This document shows positions 58,117 to 64,000 of a DNA stretch of 64,000 nt, one piece after another. The notes under the pieces are model-generated. The model had not been told where the DNA came from. It saw only the letters and a list, made by a program, of their open reading frames with translations, and did no database searches. Each line of letters opens with the position of its first letter. Positions within the stretch are counted from its first letter, which is position 1. Both the position numbers and the translations under genes were made by a program. Origin of the DNA: Pseudomonas sp. B21-028 (GTDB taxonomy: Bacteria; Pseudomonadota; Gammaproteobacteria; Pseudomonadales; Pseudomonadaceae); the NCBI RefSeq assembly GCF_024749045.1, contig NZ_CP087184.1, forward strand, positions 2,852,001-2,916,000, given 5' to 3'.

Positions 58117-61100
58117 ATGATTGCCCAACTGTCCGTGGTTGCCCCCGCGGCCCACTACCCGGAATTCATCGAGGCCCTGCGCGCCAGCGGCTTTCGCGGT
58201 CATCTGAGCGCCGACTACGGCACCCGTACCGTGTTGGCGACCGACAACTCGATTTACCTGCGCCTGCCTCAAGCGGCGGTCTTTCCCCGGGACGCCGAGG
58301 ACGTTGCGCGCATCGCCACGCTGATGGCCGAACCGCGGTTTCGCCAGATCAAGCTGACGCCACGGGGCGGCGGTACCGGGACCAACGGCCAGTCGCTGAC
58401 CGACGGCATCGTGGTCGATCTGTCGCGACACATGAACACCATCCTCGAAATCAACGTGGCCGAACGTTGGGTCCGGGTGCAGGCTGGCGTGGTCAAGGAC
58501 CAGCTCAATGCCGCGCTAAAGCCCCACGGGTTGTTCTTCGCGCCAGAACTGTCGACCTCCAACCGCGCCACCGTAGGCGGCATGATCAACACCGATGCCA
58601 GCGGCCAGGGCAGTTGCACCTACGGCAAGACCCGCGACCACGTGCTGGAACTGCACAGCGTCCTGCTCGGCGGCGAGCGCGTGCATACCCAGCCACTGTC
58701 CGACGCCGAGCTGGAAACAGCGTGCGCTGAACCGGGCCGCATTGGCGAGGTATACCGCACCGCCCGGCAGATCCAGGAAACCCAGGCCGAACTGATCGAG
58801 TCGGTGTTCCCCAAACTCAACCGCTGCCTGACCGGCTACGACCTGGCGCACCTGCGCGATGACCACGGTCGCTTCAACCTCAACAGCGTGCTCTGCGGCG
58901 CCGAGGGTTCGCTGGGGTTCGTGGTCGAGGCCAAGCTCAACGTGCTGCCGATTCCCAAGTACTCGGTGCTGGTGAACGTGCGCTACGGCAGCTTCATGGA
59001 CGCCTTGCGCGACGCGAACGCATTGCTGGCCCACAAGCCGCTGTCCATCGAAACCGTGGACTCCAGGGTATTGATGCTGGCGATGAAAGACATCGTCTGG
59101 CACAGCGTTGCCGAGTATTTTCCGGCCGACGCCGAGCGCCCGACCCTGGGCATCAACCTGGTGGAGTTCAGCGGTGATGACGTTGCGCAAGTGAACGCCG
59201 AGGTGGCGGCCTTCGTGGTGCATCTGCAAAACGACACGACCATCGAGCGCCTGGGCCATACGCTGGCGGAAGGCGCCGAGGCGGTGAACCGCGTCTATGC
59301 CATGCGCAAGCGCTCGGTCGGGTTGTTGGGCAACGTCGAAGGCGAAGTCCGACCACAGCCGTTCGTGGAAGACACTGCCGTGCCGCCGGAGCGGCTGGCC
59401 GACTACATCGCCGAGTTTCGCGCATTGCTGGACGGCCACGGCTTGAGCTATGGCATGTTCGGTCACGTCGACGCCGGCGTGTTGCACGTGCGTCCGGCAC
59501 TGGACATGAAAGACCCGGCCCAGGCCGCGCTGGTCAAGCCGATTTCCGATGCCGTGGCTGAGCTCACCCAGCGTTATGGCGGCTTGCTCTGGGGCGAGCA
59601 CGGCAAGGGTTTGCGCTCGGAATACGTGCCGGCGTTCTTTGGCGATTTGTACCCGGCACTGCAATCCCTCAAGGGCGCGTTCGACCCCTACAACCAGCTC
59701 AACCCCGGCAAGATCTGCACACCGCCGGATGCCGCCGAAGGCCTGCTCAAGGTCAACGAGGTGACACTGCGTGGTGACCTGGATCGGCAGATCGACGAGC
59801 GCGTCTGGCAGAGCTACGGCACCGCCGTGCATTGCAACGGCAATGGCGCCTGCTACAACTTCGACCCCGACGACGCCATGTGCCCGTCGTGGAAAGCCAC
59901 CCGCGAACGCCAGCATTCTCCCAAGGGGCGGGCATCGCTGATGCGCGAATGGTTGCGCCTGCAAGGCGCGGCCAATGTCGATGTGCTGGACGCGGCGCGG
60001 GGCGGTGCATCGTGGTTGAAGGAATTGCCGGCGCGGCTGCGCAACAATCTGGCGCGCTCACGGGGCGAGGCGGATTTCTCCCACGAAGTCTATGACGCCA
60101 TGGCCGGCTGCCTGGCCTGCAAGTCTTGTGCGGGACAATGCCCGATCAAGGTCAACGTGCCGGAGTTCCGCTCGCGTTTCCTGCAGCTCTACCATGGCCG
60201 CTATCAACGGCCATTGCGTGATTACCTGATCGGTTCGCTGGAATTCACCATTCCCTACATGGCTTACGCGCCGGGCCTCTACAACGCGGTCATGGGTTCG
60301 AAATGGCTGAGCCGTCTGCTGGCGAACCAGGTGGGCATGGTCGACAGCCCGCTGATCAGTCGCTACAACTTCCAGGCCACTCTGAGCCGCTGCAAGGTCA
60401 TGGTCGCCAGCGTGCCGGCCTTGCGTGAACTCACGCCGGCGCAACGCGAGCGCAGTGTGGTGCTGGTGCAGGACGCCTTCACCCGCTACTTCGAAACGCC
60501 GTTGCTGGCGTCCTTTATCGAGCTGGCGCATCAACTGGGTTACCGGGTCTTCCTGGCGCCGTACAGCGCCAATGGCAAGCCGTTGCATGTGCAGGGCTTC
60601 CTTGGTGCCTTCAACAAGGCGGCGATCCGCAACGCCACCCAGCTCCAGGCACTCGCCGACTGCTCGGTGCCCCTGGTGGGTCTCGATCCGGCCATGACCC
60701 TGGTCTACCGCCAGGAATATCAAAAAGTGCCGGGTCTGGAGGCTTGCCCGAAAGTCCTGCTGCCTCAGGAATGGCTGGTCGATGCGGTTCCGCAGGCAGC
60801 GAATCCCGTTGCCCGGACGTTCCGCCTGCTGGCGCACTGCACCGAAAAGACCAACGTGCCCGCCAGTACCTCGCAATGGCAAAGCGTGTTCGCCAAGTTG
60901 GGGCTCAAGCTGGTGGCCGAGGCGACCGGCTGCTGCGGCATGTCCGGCACCTACGGCCATGAACTGCGCAACCAGGAGACTTCGCGGACTATTTTCGAAC
61001 AGTCCTGGGCCGGCAAGCTGGACAAGGAAGGGGAGGCGTTGGCGACGGGGTATTCGTGCCGCAGCCAGGTGAAGCGGTTGGCGGACAAGCAGCTGCGGCA

Positions 61101-61149
61101 TCCGCTGGAGGTGGTGTTGGAGCAGGTGTTGGCTGGGCGACGGGGTTGA
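58117..61149 (+). CDS. ydiJ: FAD/4Fe-4S D-2-hydroxyglutarate dehydrogenase, YdiJ-like
   Basis: Large oxidoreductase of 1010 residues, the YdiJ length. The N-terminal PCMH-type FAD domain has TPRGGGTGTNGQSL and FAPELSTSNRATVGGMINTD; the C-terminal oxidase part follows (GMFGHVDAGVLHVRPALDMK). An iron-sulfur block is CLACKSCAGQCPIKVNVPEF, and a CCG-type block is TGCCGMSGTYGHE. It would oxidise D-2-hydroxyglutarate, passing electrons to the respiratory chain. AGAGG precedes the ATG at 58117. Confidence 0.87.
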   Translation: MIAQLSVVAPAAHYPEFIEALRASGFRGHLSADYGTRTVLATDNSIYLRLPQAAVFPRDAEDVARIATLMAEPRFRQIKLTPRGGGTGTNGQSLTDGIVVDLSRHMNTILEINVAERWVRVQAGVVKDQLNAALKPHGLFFAPELSTSNRATVGGMINTDASGQGSCTYGKTRDHVLELHSVLLGGERVHTQPLSDAELETACAEPGRIGEVYRTARQIQETQAELIESVFPKLNRCLTGYDLAHLRDDHGRFNLNSVLCGAEGSLGFVVEAKLNVLPIPKYSVLVNVRYGSFMDALRDANALLAHKPLSIETVDSRVLMLAMKDIVWHSVAEYFPADAERPTLGINLVEFSGDDVAQVNAEVAAFVVHLQNDTTIERLGHTLAEGAEAVNRVYAMRKRSVGLLGNVEGEVRPQPFVEDTAVPPERLADYIAEFRALLDGHGLSYGMFGHVDAGVLHVRPALDMKDPAQAALVKPISDAVAELTQRYGGLLWGEHGKGLRSEYVPAFFGDLYPALQSLKGAFDPYNQLNPGKICTPPDAAEGLLKVNEVTLRGDLDRQIDERVWQSYGTAVHCNGNGACYNFDPDDAMCPSWKATRERQHSPKGRASLMREWLRLQGAANVDVLDAARGGASWLKELPARLRNNLARSRGEADFSHEVYDAMAGCLACKSCAGQCPIKVNVPEFRSRFLQLYHGRYQRPLRDYLIGSLEFTIPYMAYAPGLYNAVMGSKWLSRLLANQVGMVDSPLISRYNFQATLSRCKVMVASVPALRELTPAQRERSVVLVQDAFTRYFETPLLASFIELAHQLGYRVFLAPYSANGKPLHVQGFLGAFNKAAIRNATQLQALADCSVPLVGLDPAMTLVYRQEYQKVPGLEACPKVLLPQEWLVDAVPQAANPVARTFRLLAHCTEKTNVPASTSQWQSVFAKLGLKLVAEATGCCGMSGTYGHELRNQETSRTIFEQSWAGKLDKEGEALATGYSCRSQVKRLADKQLRHPLEVVLEQVLAGRRG

Positions 61150-61199
61150 GGAAAAGAAGGGGACCGCTGATGCCGGTCCCTGAAGTTCTCGAGTCGTCC

Positions 61200-61640
61200 A
61201 CGCCAGTCAAGCCCACCCCAGGTCCCCTGTGGGAGCGGGCTTGCTCGCGATAGCTGTGGGTCAGCTTGCATCCATGTTGAATGTGCCGCCGCCTTCGCGA
61301 GCAAGCCCGCTCCCACATGGGTTGTCCGAGTTGCCCACAGAAATCATGCCCGCCCCAAATCCCTTGTGGGAGTTGCCCACAGAAATCATGCCCACCCCAA
61401 ATCCCCTGTGGGCGCGAGCCTGCTCGCGATAGCAGTGGGTCAGCTTGCATCCATGTTGAATGTGCCGCCGCCTTCGCGAGCAGGCTCGCTCCCACATGGT
61501 TGTCCGAGTTGCCCACAGAAATCATGCCCACCCCAAATCCCCTGTGGGAGCGAGCCTGCTCGCGATAGCAGTGGGTCAACTTGCATCCATGTTGAATGTG
61601 CCGCCGCCTTCGCGAGCAAGCCCGCTCCCACAGTTCCGTG
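61200..61640. repeat. Second REP-type palindrome array, about 136-bp unit with an inserted 43-bp duplication
   Basis: GTGGGAGC-type palindromes start units at 61229, 61408 and 61544. Spacing is 179 then 136; the 43-bp excess is an extra copy of TTGCCCACAGAAATCATGCC plus flanks. Between palindromes stands GTGGGTCAGCTTGCATCCAT. The 61150-61880 gap holds this array and, after 61640, the leader of the epoxide hydrolase gene; no other gene is seen. Confidence 0.85.
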
Positions 61641-61880
61641 GCTGAGCTCCAATGTATCTCTATGTATCCAGCCCCCTTGTCGATACGGACTGTTTCTTTA
61701 CGGGCCGTTGCTGACACATCCGCGATACCTGTCCGGCCTTAAATGACCCACGTCGAGACAGCACACGAAACCGCGCACGTCATACCTAAGTATCGACCGA
61801 CACCATGGTGCAATCCTCCATGGGGCATCGCGATGGTTTGATCGAGCTGCTTGAGCCGATTAGTCAAAAGGAGATCCACC

Positions 61881-63218
61881 ATGCAAGCAGCTTCTTCTAC
61901 TTTTACCTGGCAACGTTGTCTGGCGTCATCCGCCCTTGTCAGCGTGTTCGGTCTTGCCCTGTTTGCCGGCAGTGGCGTCACCCTGGCCGCTGACAACCCG
62001 TCCGCCAGCGCCGCTCCGGCCGGGTCGGAGGCCATTCGCCCGTACCATATTCACGTCGATGAAGCGCAGTTGACCGAACTGCGCAAACGCATTGCGGCCA
62101 CCCGTTGGCCCGATAAGGAAACCGTCAACGACGTTTCCCAGGGCGTGCAGCTGGCCCAGGTACAAGCGCTGGTGAAGTATTGGGGCGACGGTTATGACTG
62201 GCGCAAGGCCGAGGCCAAGCTCAATGCGTTGCCGGAGTTCATCACTACCATCGATGGCGTCGACATTCAGTTCATCCACGTGCGTTCCCGCCACCCTAAC
62301 GCGATGCCGCTGATCCTCACCCATGGTTGGCCGGGATCGCAGTTCGAGTTCCTCAAGACCATCGGCCCGCTGACCGATCCGACCGCTTACGGCGGCCGAG
62401 CGGAGGATGCCTTCGATGTGATCATCCCGTCGATTCCCGGCCATGGTTTTTCCGGCAAGCCGACCGAATTGGGTTGGGGTCCCGACCGGGTGGCGAAGGC
62501 CTGGGACGTGCTGATGAAGCGCCTGGGCTACAGCCATTACGTGTCCCAGGGCGGCGATCACGGCTCGGTGATTTCCGATGCGCTGGGCCGCCTGGCGCCG
62601 CCCGGATTGCTGGGCATCCACCTGAACATGCCGGCCACCGTGCCGCCGGAGCTGGTGAAGCCGATCAACAGCGGCGATCCGGCACCCTCGGGGCTGACCG
62701 ATCCGGAACGCCGGGCCTACACCTCCCTGAGTACGTTCTTCGGTCGTAACGCGGCCTACGGCGCGATGATGGTGACCCGGCCGCAGACCATCGGCTACCT
62801 GCTGGCTGACTCACCCACCGGGACGGCGGCGTGGATGTACGAGAAGTTCGCGGCCTGGACCGACAGTGACGGCAAGCCTGAACGGGTGCTCAGCCGCGAT
62901 GAAATGCTCGATGACATCAGTCTCTATTGGCTGACCGACACTGGGGCGTCGTCCTCCCGTTTCTACTGGGAGAACAACAACAATAACTTCAGCGCGGCCG
63001 CGCAAAAGACCACGGACATCAAGGTGCCGGTGGCGATCACGGTGTTCCCGCACGAAATCTATCAGGCACCGAAGACTTGGGCACAACGCGCCTACCCGTC
63101 GCTGTCCTACTTCAACGAAGTCAGCAAGGGCGGTCACTTCGCGGCCTGGGAGCAGCCGCAACTGTTCAGCGAAGAGCTGCGTGAAGCATTCCGGCCATTA
63201 CGTGCGACGGCGAAATAA
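61881..63218 (+). CDS. Exported epoxide hydrolase (EHN plus alpha/beta hydrolase)
   Basis: Protein of 445 residues with a signal peptide (SALVSVFGLALFAGSGVTLA). An N-terminal EHN-type domain (IRPYHIHVDEAQLTELRKRI AATRWPD in two segments) precedes the alpha/beta hydrolase core. The oxyanion motif is LTHGWPGSQFEF, the nucleophile Asp is in SQGGDHGSVISD, ring Tyr candidates are in FYWENN, and the His is in KGGHFAAWEQP. This is the layout of microsomal/juvenile-hormone type epoxide hydrolases. AAAAGGAG precedes the ATG at 61881. It lies 83 bp before another exported hydrolase. Confidence 0.85.
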   Translation: MQAASSTFTWQRCLASSALVSVFGLALFAGSGVTLAADNPSASAAPAGSEAIRPYHIHVDEAQLTELRKRIAATRWPDKETVNDVSQGVQLAQVQALVKYWGDGYDWRKAEAKLNALPEFITTIDGVDIQFIHVRSRHPNAMPLILTHGWPGSQFEFLKTIGPLTDPTAYGGRAEDAFDVIIPSIPGHGFSGKPTELGWGPDRVAKAWDVLMKRLGYSHYVSQGGDHGSVISDALGRLAPPGLLGIHLNMPATVPPELVKPINSGDPAPSGLTDPERRAYTSLSTFFGRNAAYGAMMVTRPQTIGYLLADSPTGTAAWMYEKFAAWTDSDGKPERVLSRDEMLDDISLYWLTDTGASSSRFYWENNNNNFSAAAQKTTDIKVPVAITVFPHEIYQAPKTWAQRAYPSLSYFNEVSKGGHFAAWEQPQLFSEELREAFRPLRATAK

Positions 63219-63301
63219 TCCGGCACCGCGGCGCGTCCGGCAGACACCTTCGATTTCACAACTCGCAACCGCCGAGCGGCGGTTCGCAAGGGAGACTCAC
63301 C

Positions 63302-64000
63302 ATGACTACGAACCTGTTGAACCACACCTCCAAACCGCGGCACCGGCGTCTGCTCGCGCCGGCTCTCCTGGCGGTCGCCATGATGCAGTTGGGCGCCCTG
63401 GCTGCGACCTCGTCACAGGCCAGCGCTGCCGAGGTGCCAGCCGGTACCATCGGCGCCATCACGCCGGGAACGAACACTTCGTTCGGCCCGTTGAAACACG
63501 TCAAGGCGGGTCTGCTGGATGTTTCCTATGCCGAGGTTGGCCCCGCCGATGGGCCGGTGGTCATCCTGCTGCACGGCTGGCCGTACGACATCCACAGCTA
63601 CACCGATGTGGCGCCGGCGCTGGCCCAGAAGGGCTATCGCGTGCTGATTCCCTATGCGCGGGGTTATGGCGATACACGTTTCCTGTCGGCCAAGACCGTG
63701 CGTAACGGCCAGCCTGCGGCGCTTGCCAGCGACCTGATTGATTTCATGGACGCCTTGCACATCAAGCAGGCCGTGCTCGGTGGCTATGACTGGGGCGCGC
63801 GCACCGCCGACATCGTCGCGGCGCTGTGGCCGGAGCGGGTGAAGGCATTGGTGGCGGTCAGTGGCTACCTGATCGGTAGCCAGGAAGCCGGCAAGGCGCC
63901 GTTGCCGCCGGCCGCCGAGTTGCAGTGGTGGTACCAGTTCTACTTTGCCACCGAGCGTGGCCGCCTGGGGTATGAAAAGAACACCCACGACTTCGCCAAG
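63302..64000 (+). CDS. Exported alpha/beta hydrolase, partial at right edge
   Basis: The first 233 residues are seen; the gene runs off the window. An Arg-rich signal sequence (KPRHRRLLAPALLAVAMMQL) leads to the hydrolase core with HGWPYDIHSYTDVAP, GYGDTRFL and nucleophile Asp in LGGYDWGARTADIVAALWPE, the epoxide hydrolase/haloalkane dehalogenase pattern. The His is beyond the edge. AAGGGAG precedes the ATG at 63302. Probably cotranscribed with the epoxide hydrolase. Confidence 0.82.
   Translation, partial: MTTNLLNHTSKPRHRRLLAPALLAVAMMQLGALAATSSQASAAEVPAGTIGAITPGTNTSFGPLKHVKAGLLDVSYAEVGPADGPVVILLHGWPYDIHSYTDVAPALAQKGYRVLIPYARGYGDTRFLSAKTVRNGQPAALASDLIDFMDALHIKQAVLGGYDWGARTADIVAALWPERVKALVAVSGYLIGSQEAGKAPLPPAAELQWWYQFYFATERGRLGYEKNTHDFAK

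Noticed and set aside
61200..61640. CRISPR-like regular repeats in the second array
   Set aside because: Same reasons: conserved spacers, alternating orientation of GTGGGAGC palindromes, no cas genes.

Overview
The window looks like a chromosomal stretch from a GC-rich gamma-proteobacterium, most likely a Pseudomonas of the fluorescens group. Three things point there: the many short interspersed palindromes of the GTGGGAGCGGGCTTGCTCGC type, the gene families (FeaR, HpaR, CatR/CatBCA, AntABC, BdlA-like PAS receptors, YdiJ), and the style of ribosome binding sites. It is almost wholly a catabolic accessory region for aromatic compounds and sugar acids. No rRNA, tRNA, CRISPR array or intact insertion sequence was seen.

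Layout. 1-4.7 kb: sugar-acid type operon (LysR, MFS carrier, BDH2/FucD-like dehydrogenase, FAH-family hydrolase with two frameshifts). 4.8-10.2 kb: remains of a siderophore locus: YddA/SbmA-like ABC exporter, FhuF-like ferric reductase, TonB receptor and two Fur-box-like sites, with a broken SyrP/TauD hydroxylase and a broken diaminobutyrate aminotransferase and no synthetase genes. 10.2-19.6 kb: two soluble PAS chemoreceptors, phenylacetaldehyde dehydrogenase, porin, APC permease, DUF3156 protein and FeaR (aromatic amine use). 20-25 kb: uncharacterised minus-strand set (two SDRs, MoaF-like, LuxR-type regulator, cupin, PuuB-like FAD oxidase).

25.4-37.5 kb: a complete 4-hydroxyphenylacetate/homoprotocatechuate meta-cleavage pathway. 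It has an Acinetobacter-type two-component hydroxylase, hpaI-hpaH-hpaX-hpaF-hpaD and hpaE-hpaG2-hpaG1, hpaA, and two HpaR-like MarR repressors flanking the cluster. Related 18-bp palindromes occur before hpaR1, in the hpaG1-hpaA gap and before feaR, which suggests that amine use and HPA use share a repressor.

37.5-53.3 kb: the most interesting part. Genes for indole to anthranilate (iifABCD-like), anthranilate to catechol (antABC, antR) and catechol to 3-oxoadipate enol-lactone (catR, catBCA) lie side by side, with an AraC-type regulator, a LRAT/NlpC-like protein of unknown role at the head of the indole operon, a SphA-like outer-membrane protein and an SDR that has lost its catalytic Tyr and Lys. 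Direct repeats around CCGGATAG, spaced 20-22 bp, occur upstream of the indole operon, the AraC gene and antABC. This suggests coordinated AraC/XylS-type control of indole and anthranilate breakdown. As read, antR carries a one-base deletion near its 3' end.

53.3-64 kb: CBS-domain protein, an exported subtilase with Glu in place of the catalytic Asp, small proteins, a chorismate-mutase-fold protein, a lipoprotein, a LysR regulator divergent from a YdiJ-like D-2-hydroxyglutarate dehydrogenase, a palindrome array, and two exported alpha/beta hydrolases (an epoxide hydrolase and one cut by the right edge).
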